Source of the DNA: Symbiodinium natans
Lineage: Eukaryota > Sar > Dinophyceae > Suessiales > Symbiodiniaceae
Assembly: GCA_905221605.1 (NCBI GenBank)
Contig: CAJNDS010001302.1
Span: 184,001-248,000 of the forward strand
Length of the DNA stretch: 64,000 bases
Direction: 5' to 3'
A program made the translations under genes and the position numbers. The notes below the pieces were generated by a model. That model was not told the origin of the DNA, ran no database searches, and worked only from the letters and a program-made list of their open reading frames with translations. Shown in pieces: positions 44,341 through 54,165 of the stretch (position 1 is its first letter; every line of letters begins with the position of its first letter).

Positions 44341-44525
44341 TCTCCGGGCCTAGGTTCCTCTTCTACGCCTTCGATCGTGGCTCCGGACGATCTTCGAGGC
44401 CCGTTTTACGTACTAAGTACTTGCCAGTGACAGCCAGTGCCCTTACACATGTGCTTGGTTTGTGTCGAGCACTAGCGCCTGAGCGTGCTTGACTCAAGCA
44501 AAGCAAACGTGTGAGTCCCGGCGTC

Positions 44526-47500
44526 ATGTGGCTGAACGAGCGAACTGGCGTGTTGCACCTTGACCACGAAGGCGAGACCTTGTGTGGCTCTACGGCGGCA
44601 GGTCTCAAGCGGGTTTTGACGACAGGGGTCGAGCACAAGCACTGTCAGAAGTGTGCCAAGCGGAGTTCGGCTCAGCAAGAGGTGCAGGCGCCGGCTGCTG
44701 AGGAGCCGGAGGATCCTGTGGAGGACGGATCTATGAGCATCTTGGACGTTGGAGTGGACATGACCTCCATGTCTCCTGGCCTGGATTCGCTTGCCGGATT
44801 GGAGCTTCCTTGGGTGGCTTCAGAGCCGCCGCAGTACATTGTGAACCGAGAGAGCTTGAATCTGAAAATGATTCACGAGGGTCTTGCGAGAGCCGCGACC
44901 CGCCAGACCCTGCTGTTCGATCAGCTGGTGTCCCTGGCTCGCACGTGCACGGACGTGAAGGCCACTACGGGCATTGGCCGTCGCGAGTACCTGACGTGGA
45001 GTGGGGCGGCTCCTCCTGGCTACGAAGGCAAGCAGTGCAGCGGTGCGACGCCGGAGCATCCAGTCAAGAGGGCGCGCAAGGCCGAGATGTTTGAGAACCT
45101 CGGGGTCGCCTTCATGCATCCAGTCACCCGAAGCCTGGCTCGCCACGGTGTGGCAATCTGCAGCATTCGCCTGACAACTACTGCCAGGCTGGGAGTGCTT
45201 CGGGCAATTTGCACCGCCCTCCTGGACCGGCAAGCGCCGCAGTTGTCCGAGTTGTGCGTGAACTTTGAGCGGCATGTTGCCGCAACTGCCCAGGACTTCG
45301 GGATGGGAAAGGACGAGTGCGCTTCCTTGTTTGCTGATGTGCTGCAGGGCACTTGTCCGGTGCAATGGCTGGATAAGCATGGTGTCAAGGCTGCGACTGG
45401 CTCGGCTTTGGAGTTTTTGGAGTTGATCCGGCTCGAGCTTTCGGAGATCCGGTGCGCTGCCTATGCGTCGACGTCTTCAAGCGTGTCGGAATGGCTCGAA
45501 AAGCACAGCTCGGCGCCGGCGGTTCATGCTCTGCTCTTCTTGCAAGACAAGGTGGAGAAGAAGATTTTTAGCGCGTGTTTCTCGGCATTGCGTGTCCAGG
45601 TCAGTGCAGGAGAAAGTGGAGTCTTCGATCTGCATTGTGCGCGAGAAGATGCTCAGGATCTGGTGGGGGTGCTCAACCGAGAGTTTCTACGTCACTTGGC
45701 AAAGCTGGATACGGAGTCTTTTTACAAGGGCAAGGCCTTCGACTTGCTGCCTTTGCATGATCCGTGGCAGTTGGCGGCAAAGGCGTGGCCGCATCTTGAC
45801 TGGGAGTTGCCGGCCGTTATGCCCTGGAGAGAACTCGCCGAGCTTCGGCAGAGCTGCAGAGATCTGGTGAAAGCGGGCAAGACGGCAGAGCACAAGGCCG
45901 TGTTCAGCGAGTACGTGCACAGCTGCTTGTCGCAGACCTGCTATGTGGACCCCGATGACCATCTCAGCTGCTGCGAGGTTTTCGACTCCCAGACAGGCGC
46001 CTGGGCAAAGGTTCCAGAAAAGGTCTTCGCGGAAACCGTCCTGCGTGCTTTGAAGAGCCTGGCGTTGCCGGGTGCCCGATGCCAGAAGCCGTTGGAGGAC
46101 ATACGCTTCGCCAGGAGCTTGACCGTGGGCATCTTCACCTTGATCTCGAAGCAGAAGCCCATGGTGAAGTTGGACGAAGCAAACCAGCACCAGTTACTTT
46201 TCGCGGGTGGCATGATATGGGACTTCTCGAAGAACGAAAGCTACAAGGCACAACCCCACCACCGGCTTGCGACGAGTACTCGTTGCCCCTTGGCTCCATG
46301 GAAGCCCTCACGGGAAACGAAGATCTTCAGGTGGATCATCGAGTGGCTGATTCAAGCCAGGAAGGACAAGGAGTTCGCGAAGAGGGGACTGGAGGGCTCC
46401 GACTTGGGCCGTGCGATCATCGAGGAGTTCGAGTGGCTTGCCAAGGACGGTTGCGTCGTCCTGCAGGAGCAGCGTTCTCTGCTGGGAACCTGGACGAGGG
46501 TGCTCTTCATGGATCGCAACTACACGATGACAGCGGCTCCCTTCCATCTTGTTCAAGCCGCAAACAATTTGTACGGAGCATCTGGGGCCGGGAAAGATGC
46601 CATGGTGAGCCTTCTGTATCGCATGCTTGGCGGCTACGCCGTCACGCTTACAGGAGACATGCTGGTCTCCGGGGCCAATGTAAGCGGGCTAGAGGAAGCA
46701 TGCCGGAACAAGCGCATGGTTGTGGGCTCCGAGTTGCGCTGCCAAAAGGATCCGAGAACCGGCTTTCTGAAGCAACTTCTGGAGCGAGAAGGCCTCCCCG
46801 TTGCCGGCAAAGTTGCGCGGCAAGGATTGCAGAACTGGTCCAGCCAGTGCTCTTTCTGGTTGACCTCGAACCACTTGTTGCCCTTCTGGAAGGACGATGC
46901 CCTGAGCCTCAAGGTGAACTTGTGGACCTTTGACCAAGTGTTCGATGCCGACCCCGTCGGGTACCAGGAGCAGGCCACCGACTTCATGACAAGGATCAAG
47001 CAGGGCGAGTTTCATGGACAGGTGCAGTGGCTCATCTTCGGCCTGTCCGACTCCCTGACTCAAGTTGCCAACCTCGGGAATAGGATCTTGCCGCGGCCTC
47101 AAGACATGAACGATGCCATCGATCAGCTGATCCAGGAGACAAACCAGCGTCCGAAGCGCCTCCGTGATTTCATTCGAGATCACTGTGTGTTGTCTTCCAG
47201 AGGCGACGGCACAGGCGTCGTGATGTTCAAGCGTGTCGCCGCGAGCTACATCGGTTGCTTGAGTGAAGAAGTGACGCCTGTGATGGCTCGACTGGGCTTG
47301 CGGGGACAATCTCGCGGCGCCTGCGCGACCTCGGACAACAGAGGCCTCGTTGTAATGCTGAAGCGCGCCGACGGCTCAGAGACGGCCTTGAGGCTTCGCC
47401 CTGGCACCCTGGAGAGGTTCTCGAGCTCGATTCCCTCAGCCCTCGCAGAGGTTTTGGATGGGAACGAAGCTGCTGTGCCGGACCCGCTGGCGCAGAAGCT

Positions 47501-47615
47501 TGACCAGCTTTGGGTCGATGACGACACGCAGACTGCTTTGCCAAGCGAATCTGCCGCACAGGATCTGGCCATCGAGAAGCTTCGGAAGGCTTTCGGTGAC
47601 TCGAAGGATGCCTAG
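44526..47615 (+). CDS. SF3 / D5-like helicase (viral replication helicase-primase type)
   Basis: 1029 residues from the ATG at 44526. The C-terminal third holds a superfamily 3 helicase of the poxvirus D5/phage P4 type: Walker A GASGAGKD at residues 684-691 (Asp in place of Ser/Thr after GK), the B-region strand NKRMVVGSEL, then FLKQLLEREGLPVAGKVARQ and the motif C strand SFWLTSNHLLPF. These match the order 'GK-R-L-V..E', 'K..-GD..-AR', 'TN..P' of D5 proteins. The N-terminal 600 residues show a short C..C..H.HCQKC cluster near the start but no clear primase motifs. The gene is intact and lies about 4 kb from the right TIR. It fits a replication gene of the virus-like element. Confidence 0.75.
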   Translation: MWLNERTGVLHLDHEGETLCGSTAAGLKRVLTTGVEHKHCQKCAKRSSAQQEVQAPAAEEPEDPVEDGSMSILDVGVDMTSMSPGLDSLAGLELPWVASEPPQYIVNRESLNLKMIHEGLARAATRQTLLFDQLVSLARTCTDVKATTGIGRREYLTWSGAAPPGYEGKQCSGATPEHPVKRARKAEMFENLGVAFMHPVTRSLARHGVAICSIRLTTTARLGVLRAICTALLDRQAPQLSELCVNFERHVAATAQDFGMGKDECASLFADVLQGTCPVQWLDKHGVKAATGSALEFLELIRLELSEIRCAAYASTSSSVSEWLEKHSSAPAVHALLFLQDKVEKKIFSACFSALRVQVSAGESGVFDLHCAREDAQDLVGVLNREFLRHLAKLDTESFYKGKAFDLLPLHDPWQLAAKAWPHLDWELPAVMPWRELAELRQSCRDLVKAGKTAEHKAVFSEYVHSCLSQTCYVDPDDHLSCCEVFDSQTGAWAKVPEKVFAETVLRALKSLALPGARCQKPLEDIRFARSLTVGIFTLISKQKPMVKLDEANQHQLLFAGGMIWDFSKNESYKAQPHHRLATSTRCPLAPWKPSRETKIFRWIIEWLIQARKDKEFAKRGLEGSDLGRAIIEEFEWLAKDGCVVLQEQRSLLGTWTRVLFMDRNYTMTAAPFHLVQAANNLYGASGAGKDAMVSLLYRMLGGYAVTLTGDMLVSGANVSGLEEACRNKRMVVGSELRCQKDPRTGFLKQLLEREGLPVAGKVARQGLQNWSSQCSFWLTSNHLLPFWKDDALSLKVNLWTFDQVFDADPVGYQEQATDFMTRIKQGEFHGQVQWLIFGLSDSLTQVANLGNRILPRPQDMNDAIDQLIQETNQRPKRLRDFIRDHCVLSSRGDGTGVVMFKRVAASYIGCLSEEVTPVMARLGLRGQSRGACATSDNRGLVVMLKRADGSETALRLRPGTLERFSSSIPSALAEVLDGNEAAVPDPLAQKLDQLWVDDDTQTALPSESAAQDLAIEKLRKAFGDSKDA

Positions 47616-48494
47616 ACCGAATCCGCATCCTTTTGTGCGTCCTGTTGTGACGCGATCAGAGTGTTGCGGCTTCTTTTAGTGCAGAAGAACCTGCGAAGCC
47701 AAGCGTACTGGACAGAGAAGCATCGTCAATGGATCGTTGTGCTTCCGCTTGAGCTTTTTACGATTTAATCCGCTGCCCAAAGTCTAGAGCCCCAAACCAG
47801 CACAGGGGCGCCTAGAACCCAAAGCAGCACGGGGGCCACGCTCGGTTTCTCATAGTGATGTTGGACGCAAAACCTTTAAAAGGACATATTCGCATTGGAA
47901 GCCGTTTGTGGATATGCAGATGCCTGTGGAACACGTAGCTTTGAGCTTGCCCTGTACAGTCCTCTGAAAAAATCTAGCGACTGAGATCGATCGGGTTTTT
48001 TTCATGAGGGGGGGGTGCACGCGTCTTTCCATCAGACATGCTGCGCGGCGTGATTTTTTGCCCCACGAACAGCAACTAGCGAGCACTTTGCTTGCATCCC
48101 TACCGGCTGAGAGGCCAAGGTTCAGAGCGATGTTTTCGGTCGCTCAGCCTGGTTACAGAGACAGGCTCACGGCCTGTGTGTTCGACCGACCCTTAAGTCC
48201 TGTACATGCATGGTCGAAATCGATGCGTCTGGGGGAACAGACTCTGCATGAGAACAAAGTCCTGATACTGCATGCGCTTGCCGTATCCACGGAGAGCATC
48301 CGGGCCATTGGAGACCGAGCGTGTTTAACTAGCATCCGTGCTTTTTGGGGACCGAGGTGGGAGGTTGTAGGGCATTGGTAGTACAGTCTGCTTTTAGTGC
48401 GGCCTACCAACTTTGAGGCTGGATGTGCTTGTTGTTACAGTGAGCGTTTGTCCCAAGTGCGCAGCTCCCGTGCTTCTCACGAGCTTTTTCAGCC
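47616..48494. other. spacer, no gene recognised
   Basis: About 880 bp. A G9 run at 48007-48015; otherwise nothing recognisable. Confidence 0.4.
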
Positions 48495-49482
48495 ATGGAG
48501 GCAAGTGTGGCACGTCTTGAGTGCCTCCCTGGTGGTGCGGTGTCCATTGTGATGTCCCTGTTGACCGGCAACGACTCCGGCCACGACGGACTCCTCGACC
48601 GTGGCCGTCAGCTCGCGGTCTGGTCACTATGCTGCATGAGCATGTCGGCGAGTGATGAGCGGAGGGCATGCCACGACTCCTTCGTGAATTGGCAGAGGAA
48701 GCTTGCCCGGGAATACTGGGCAACGATGGCTGGTGCCGATATCACCCCGATGTTGCTAGAGAGCCAGCGCTACGCCGTTGACGATCTTTCTCGGAGAGCT
48801 TACTTCAACCTACAGTTGGACAACGTCAGGGGGGTCTTCAACGAACACGTGGAACAGCTCCTGAGATACAGGCCTCAATCCTCCCGGCTCTTTGTACGAC
48901 GTTTCCATGACAGAGTTTTGTGCGACACCGAACATCCTCGGGACATTCTGAAGCGTTTGATCGAGGTTCCTATGTACGAGAACCCTAGCAGGGCCTACCA
49001 CTCACACCAAGAACGCCGCCTTTGGCACATTGGTGGCGCTGCAGAACTGTGGTATTGGGCAATGGGCCTCGACGAGGTAGCCTCGATGTCGTACAAGGAG
49101 GCCTATATGAGTAAGGTTGCGGCAAGGGTGCGCATCGTCTTCGAGGACTATGGCGAGGACAGAGCCACGGCTTTCGCCGTCAGACTCTATGAGAAGCTTA
49201 GCATTGTCTGGGGCCCTTTCACTATGCCGACTCGGCATAATATGACGCCTGACGTGGTTCTGCGGTGGCAGTGGTATGTCGAAGTCATGTTCGCCATCAA
49301 GTCAAAGGCTTGCTCAGAAAGAAGCGCTCAACAAACACATGCTGAAGCTGAGGGCGAGTAACGGTTTGGACACTGCCATGGGCTTCGCGGACAGGGCCAT
49401 CTATGAAATTCGAATGCACCGCGACAGAGCCCAGCAACGTCTGACTGAACTTGCCGGGATCTACAGTAGGTCACGCTCCTGA
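48495..49482 (+). pseudogene. unrecognised ORF with probable frameshift
   Basis: The frame from the ATG at 48495 runs to 49361 (288 residues). It is protein-like throughout (FVNWQRKLAREYWATMAGAD; WYWAMGLDEVASMSYKEAY) until about 49305, after which it turns into low-quality sequence. A second frame reads AQKEALNKHMLKLRASNGLD and continues helical to 49482, so a single-base change near 49310 probably splits one ~325-residue gene. No family recognised. Position beside the helicase gene suggests it belongs to element 1. Confidence 0.5.
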
Positions 49483-50206
49483 ATTCCTCGCGTTCGCATT
49501 GCGAATGAGCCTTATTCCCGGCACAGCCGGGGTTTTGATTGCATGTTACAGTTTCCGTGTGCATAACAAGACTTTGCCACGAGGTCCGGTGGTTTTTGAC
49601 GTCGTAGAAGCCATGCTCCAAAGCCGAAGCCCGTACCGAACACAAACCACCGGCTACAGATGCACGTGTCTTCTAAACCACGTGTCAGCGTACAGATGAT
49701 GCTCGCGACCCTTGCATGCCTAGACTTGTACAAACCCCCGCCGGTCGCACATACTCACGCTCGGCAGCCAGGCCGAAAACAGTTTGACGGCCACATCGAG
49801 CTAGCTTGGAAGCCTGTTCGGATTTGGGGTTAGCCTCCTGCAACCTGGCAGGCCTGCGCAACATCATCGAATCCGCGGCGAAGGTCTCGGGTGTCCGTGG
49901 TGCGCTTTGCAATGTGTGGAGCTGACACGCACACTCGCTTGGCATTACGTGTGTTACTCCGACGGTTGCCTCCTAAACACCCTACCCTAAACCCCAACCC
50001 TCCCTTCGAACCTGGCAGGCTTCGTTGTCGAGATCTTGGATCAGGCTCGCCCTGCCCGCAGAGCCGTGGACATGCCCTCTTGATTGCTTGTGTTTCTGAG
50101 CCCTAGACTGCAGAGCTGTGGACGTGTCCTCTTGGTTTCTTGCGTCTCTTTAGTGTTCAAGCATTTTGTCGATTTTTGGGCCTCGGTCGCTGCTTGAGCG
50201 TGTGCC
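49483..50206. other. spacer with telomere-like motif
   Basis: No gene recognised. CCCTAAAC-type motifs are at 49973-50000. Confidence 0.45.
49973..50000. repeat. short degenerate interstitial telomere-like repeat
   Basis: cctaaacaccctaccctaaa followed by ccccaacc: degenerate CCCTAAA units. Confidence 0.5.
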
Positions 50207-50779
50207 ATGCTCAATGAATGGCAAGCAGTCTGGAAAAGTGTCGTCGTGCCCCAGCTCGTCGAGTATCTGAGCCCGGATGTGCCCTTGTATGAGGATGTGA
50301 CCTCAGGAAAGCTGGACATTCGACAGACGACCCCCTATGACCACATGGATATCTTCGTCATGTTCTGCCCTGAAATGGGCGAGGACGAGGACGAGGACCT
50401 TCCCGATGAACCGATTTTCGACAGGGCCGTGGAATGGTACCGGATGTTGCTAGACGTCCAAAGCGTCATTGCCACCGCGAGCTTCCACCCCAGTCTCGTG
50501 CAGCACATGAACATTTTGAGATGGTTCGGGTCGTCTGAGTACATGCTTGTTGAGTACTACAATGCCGTCGAATACCACATTCGCCTCGATCGCTTCGACG
50601 ATGATGTCACAGACATGTTCCAGGATGCTTGGGTCCCGCTCTCCGCCTTTGGGCCCACCCGGCACGGGCAGGCCAGGGCGTTTCTAAACGACGTCGCAAG
50701 GGCATTGGAAGGCGAAGACCCGCCGCGGCATGCAGCTGAAGTTATGAGGTCGCTGATTGATCGCCACGGCTTGCAGTGA
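50207..50779 (+). CDS. unrecognised 190-residue ORF near the right end of element 1
   Basis: Starts MLNEWQAVWKSVVVPQLVEY, with an acidic loop (EDEDEDLPDEP) near residue 63 and an aromatic-rich middle (SSEYMLVEYYNAVEYHIRLD). Intact, with ordinary protein composition and no membrane helix. It has the same orientation as the helicase gene and lies about 680 bp from the right TIR. No function can be offered. Confidence 0.55.
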   Translation: MLNEWQAVWKSVVVPQLVEYLSPDVPLYEDVTSGKLDIRQTTPYDHMDIFVMFCPEMGEDEDEDLPDEPIFDRAVEWYRMLLDVQSVIATASFHPSLVQHMNILRWFGSSEYMLVEYYNAVEYHIRLDRFDDDVTDMFQDAWVPLSAFGPTRHGQARAFLNDVARALEGEDPPRHAAEVMRSLIDRHGLQ

Positions 50780-50973
50780 TCGCGGTCGCAAGATTTAGCA
50801 AGTTGTATTGATGCAACTCCAGAGTACAGAGGAGCCATCTCTCATAGCAGGAGAGTGGCCCGCCTGCACGGTACAGTTCGTGCTACAGAAGCTGCGTGCT
50901 TGATGCAGCGACAGAACTCTCCCCGCCAACGGCGCTAAAAAGACCTTCTTGCGGCTATTGTTTATGTGGCACC

Positions 50974-51001
50974 CCTAAACCCTAAACACTAAACCCTAAA
51001 C
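50974..51001. repeat. interstitial telomere-like repeat (CCCTAAA)n
   Basis: cccctaaaccctaaacac followed by taaaccctaaac: three good CCCTAAA units and one variant. Complement TTTAGGG is the plant/alga-type telomere repeat, also reported for dinoflagellates. Confidence 0.7.
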
Positions 51002-51194
51002 GCCGTGAAGTGCAAGAGAGCGTGAGGGTAGCTTCTGATATTGTGTGCACTGAATACCCGATTCCCCGTCTTTTGCTTGGCAGGCTTTCATCATCCTCCA
51101 TTCCGTGGTGAGGCACCCGTTCCAGCAAAGCGTTGCAGCAAGACACACCTGGAAGTTTTGCACATGAGTGTTGTTGACTTGCTTAGGATCTACT

Positions 51195-51362
51195 CGGTTT
51201 GATGCTCTTGATGCTTGGTGCTCTTGATGTTCCGCGTTCTTGACGCATGATTGCCCTCGCGATGCTCTTGATGCCTGGCGCTATTGGTGCTTGACGCTCT
51301 TGGTGCTTGATGGCTGCGTGATGCTCTTGATGCTTGGTGCTCTTGATGCTCTTGATGCTCGA
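51195..51362. repeat. 9-10-bp minisatellite (GATGCTCTT)n
   Basis: Tandem and near-tandem GATGCTCTT / GGTGCTCTT / GATGCTTG units. Confidence 0.85.
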
Positions 51363-51454
51363 ATCTTAGCGGTAAGACCCTGTCTCTAGCCGAGTCTCTG
51401 CGGGAGTTCGGGGTAGAGACTCGGACCTGTCGGACTCGGGCCGGACCAAACCTC

Positions 51455-51662
51455 GACCCCCAGGCCACACCATGGCCCAAAAGATTTTGCGCGCATTTTA
51501 CGGGCACTTTTGACCCTTCTAAAAGCCAGCCATAAGCCCCCAGGACCGCGTTTTAAGACGAGTTCCCGCCAAATCAGAGAGGAAGGACTTGCCCCCACAA
51601 CCAAACAGCCAGAGACTACGCCACAACAGAGGCCAGTTTTGAAACACAGATACAAGAGAGAG
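51455..51662 (-). repeat. right terminal inverted repeat of element 1
   Basis: Reverse complement of the 21955-22165 repeat, ending CAGATACAAGAGAGAG at 51662. It shows slightly more differences from the two left-end copies than those show from each other. Confidence 0.85.
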
Positions 51663-52214
51663 CCAGTCCATCAGGTGCTCCGCCGCCACCATCCCTCCGT
51701 GGAGCGCCCACGCAGTTCCCACCAGCGCCGCAGCCCCGCCCGCCACTGCGAGGCCTCCTGCTGCTGCTCCCATGCCCGCAGCCGTGCCCAATGCAGCCTC
51801 TCCAAACAGCGCCAACGCTCCTGGCCCCTCCGCTGCAGCTGCCGCTTCTGCGGCCCCCGCAGCCACTTCTGCGGTGGAAGCGAAGCCTTCGGTCGCCTCG
51901 GCCTCGGCCACCTGCTCGCTCATGAACTGCTCGATGTCTCTGGGCTGCAGCTCTTTCCACCTCCTGGGCTCGCTGTCCCGCCTGCTCCAGAAGCGGCTCC
52001 ACTTCACTCGGCCGGCCGATGATTTGGGGTGGAGCTACTTCGTCGGGTGGGGGCGCAAGACCTTCGGGTGTGCGCGGAATGCGTAGGTTCCGGTCGATCC
52101 AGTTCCTTCCCCTGCGCGCTGCGTTGTATAGGTCTTGTCCGTGCCCCGCAATGGCAGAGGCAGAGCCCGCCAATCCCGCTGCAGCTCCCGCGGCGGCTTC
52201 CGCCTGCTACATCC
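51663..52214 (-). pseudogene. relic of minor virion protein gene, 5' half
   Basis: Minus-strand match to 59348-59898 of element 2. It reads MAGSASAIAGHGQDLYNAAR, RNWIDRNLRIPRTPEG and so on, then shifts frame at about 51945. It continues the relic at 21550-21954; together they make one gene split by element 1. The segment just before residue A-A-G-L-A-G is in frame here, which shows that the 5-bp duplication in the element 2 copy is the derived state. Confidence 0.85.
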
Positions 52215-52425
52215 CTCTCTCTTGTATCTGTGTTTCAAAACTGGCCTCTGTTGTGGCGTAGTCTCTGGCTGTTGGGTTGTGGGGGCAAGTCCTTCCTCTC
52301 TGATTTGGCGGGAACTGGTCTTAAAACGCGGTCCTGGGGGCTTAGGGCTGGCTTTTAGAAGGGTCCAAAGTGCCCGTAAAATGCGCGCAAAATCTTTTGG
52401 GCCATGGTGTGGCCTGGCGGGGTCG
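52215..52425 (+). repeat. left terminal repeat of element 2
   Basis: Nearly identical to 21955-22165 (offset 30260), with only a few base differences. The inverted partner must lie beyond 64000 if the element is complete. Confidence 0.85.
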
Positions 52426-52460
52426 GAGTTTCTTCGAGTAATTGGATTGAGTCCGCTGAT

Positions 52461-53129
52461 TTAGGGCAGAGACTGTGGTTCTATGTGCAGAGACTTAAGT
52501 CTGGGAACCGGGAACCCCAGGGATGTCAATTCTTCGCAATTTTCATTTGAGCAACGCTTGAAAGCAGTGGGAGTGTATGCTGCAATGGCCCACATGTGAC
52601 CTGCATGTGGCTCGACTTTGTGGAACCGGCGTGCGTCGAAGGACACTGGATTGTCGTGCATGTCCAGCCAGGATCCGCGAAGCTGATGAATTTTGTTTTT
52701 CATCACAACTTCGTCCAGTGACGTGCCTTGTTCATCTTCAATCCAGATCTTGCCTCCAGCAAAGCTGCCCAGTGCGATCGCATAGTTTGGCATGCCAATC
52801 ATGTTCCCCATGTCGCGGTGGAGTCCTATGTGAGGGTTCAGAATCACTGCGAGGGAAGTCCATTTTCCATTTGGAAAGCGATCTCGCAAGAAATGATTGA
52901 CTGCGACACATGCTTCTTTCATGGCGGATGCTTTCGACATGCAAGGGGCGTTCCCTCCAAAAGCATACAGTCCCAGGGTGCAGTAAATGTCATATGATCC
53001 CGAGCCAATGCCTCGTTGGCGTCCGCGATGCTTCCATTGTGGTGACCAACAATCCAGCAGGTTAACCAGATTTTGCTCAGAAGGATTTTGCATGACAGCT
53101 TCACAGGCAGCTGACAGCCCAGAGCTCAT
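52461..53129 (-). CDS. 2-oxoglutarate/Fe(II)-oxygenase-like protein, element 2 copy
   Basis: 222 residues, start ATG at 53129 in context ACAAATGAG. His104-x-Asp106 and His170 form a plausible iron site. His178 stands where the usual 2OG-contacting arginine is expected. The segments LHRDMGN and GGKIWIEDEQG align with LHQDTAND and GGVWCEDPAG of the YR retrotransposon Pol, so the two elements share a domain. It begins 19 bases after the integrase stop. Role unknown; DNA base or nucleotide oxidation, DNA-repair-like demethylation and protein hydroxylation are all open. Confidence 0.65.
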   Translation of the reverse strand: MSSGLSAACEAVMQNPSEQNLVNLLDCWSPQWKHRGRQRGIGSGSYDIYCTLGLYAFGGNAPCMSKASAMKEACVAVNHFLRDRFPNGKWTSLAVILNPHIGLHRDMGNMIGMPNYAIALGSFAGGKIWIEDEQGTSLDEVVMKNKIHQLRGSWLDMHDNPVSFDARRFHKVEPHAGHMWAIAAYTPTAFKRCSNENCEELTSLGFPVPRLKSLHIEPQSLP

Positions 53130-53148
53130 TTGTCATGCCTGCAAAGAA

Positions 53149-54159
53149 TCATGGCGGGGCAGCAGGCCCTGGATTGAAGTCTCGCAGTTGCCTGATTGCC
53201 AGCGGCACTGGTGGGCGGGTGAGTCTCGCTTTAGGCTCAGCGCTCCCGCGGGGCACGGGTAAGGCGTGCTTTAGTAAGGTCTCGGAGCCATCGGTGGCCC
53301 TGACCACCATGCTGTCGTAGGATGCCACATCCTTGGCGGTTCCATATTGGGGCTCGAAGCTTCGTCGCGCATTGGTTGGGGCCCGGAAGGCCCCCATCTC
53401 CTCCAGTCTCTCTTGCCTGCGCCGGGTGAGCTGCATGTTGTGTTGGAATTTTTTGGCATTGTCCTGGTACAATCGGAACATGGTGGATTTTTGGTGTTCC
53501 ACATCCTCGGGGGCCGCATGCACGGCCTCGTGGGGCCGGCGGTTGTAGGCCAAGGTTGCGTCAGGCAGGTGCTCGCTCCAGTTGCCCCCATGTCGGGCCA
53601 CGTCGCTGGCCAGGTCCCGTTTCAAGGTTTGGATGGTTCTATCTACCACTGCCAGAGCGTTCCGATCCGAGGGATCCTTCACTCTGTGCACCACGGGGTC
53701 AGGCAGCGCCCCCTCCAGGCCATTGAATTCAACCCCTTGATCCGTGGACACAACGTAATTGGTCTCCTCCTCCACCAGCTTCGGGATGATCTCCCGGGCT
53801 GCTGCCGAAACCGTCTCTGTCTTCTTGTCGGGCAGGGCTTTGGTCACTGCTTCTCGGGTGAAAACGTCTGAGACAATCAGCCCGTACTTGTTGGCCCCCC
53901 GAGTGTTGACGTTGAAGTCGATCAAATCAGCTTGCAGCCGATCGTTGGGGCCCTCGGCTGCACTCTTGCCTAAAGACCGGGGCTTGGGGGCCAAAATCTG
54001 CCTGGCCACGTCGTCCCGCAAAGCTCGCGCGGCTCGGGCATAGGTCATGCCCGGCCGGTCCGGGAATTCCCGCCGTGCCAGCTGGTGCAGCTTCCGCACA
54101 TCGCGGACCGAGAAGTCCGCGGCCAGCTGCCGGAATAGGTTCACGTTCTCCGCATCCAT
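53149..54159 (-). CDS. rve-type (retroviral-like) integrase
   Basis: 336 residues, ATG at 54159 six bases after the fibre stop. The N-terminal 60 residues are helical (FRQLAADFSVRDVRKLHQLA). The catalytic core shows LQADLIDFN (Asp78), VVSTDQGVEFN (Asp140) and RNALAVVDRTIQTLKRD (Asp173). The third position is normally glutamate (DDE), and here Asp takes its place 32 residues after the second. The TIQTLK helix after it fits the rve family. No chromodomain is seen at the C-terminus. It would join element ends to host DNA with a short target duplication, consistent with the 6-7-bp duplication at element 1. Confidence 0.85.
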   Translation of the reverse strand: MDAENVNLFRQLAADFSVRDVRKLHQLARREFPDRPGMTYARAARALRDDVARQILAPKPRSLGKSAAEGPNDRLQADLIDFNVNTRGANKYGLIVSDVFTREAVTKALPDKKTETVSAAAREIIPKLVEEETNYVVSTDQGVEFNGLEGALPDPVVHRVKDPSDRNALAVVDRTIQTLKRDLASDVARHGGNWSEHLPDATLAYNRRPHEAVHAAPEDVEHQKSTMFRLYQDNAKKFQHNMQLTRRRQERLEEMGAFRAPTNARRSFEPQYGTAKDVASYDSMVVRATDGSETLLKHALPVPRGSAEPKARLTRPPVPLAIRQLRDFNPGPAAPP

Positions 54160-54165
54160 TTTATA

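Larger units (their letters stand above)
50780..51454. other. spacer before the right TIR of element 1
   Basis: Holds telomere-like units and a minisatellite (both listed). No gene seen. Confidence 0.5.

Noticed and set aside
51420-51655. TIR-spanning ORF containing SLVSVFQNWPLL, repeated at 21892 and 52029
   Set aside because: Open only because the terminal repeat happens to lack stops in that frame; it continues into unrelated flanks.
53838-53938. The 101-bp length difference between the two integrase copies as an intron
   Set aside because: On the coding strand it begins GC and ends AG, which dinoflagellates could splice, but it encodes the first catalytic aspartate in the intact copy, so deletion is the better reading.
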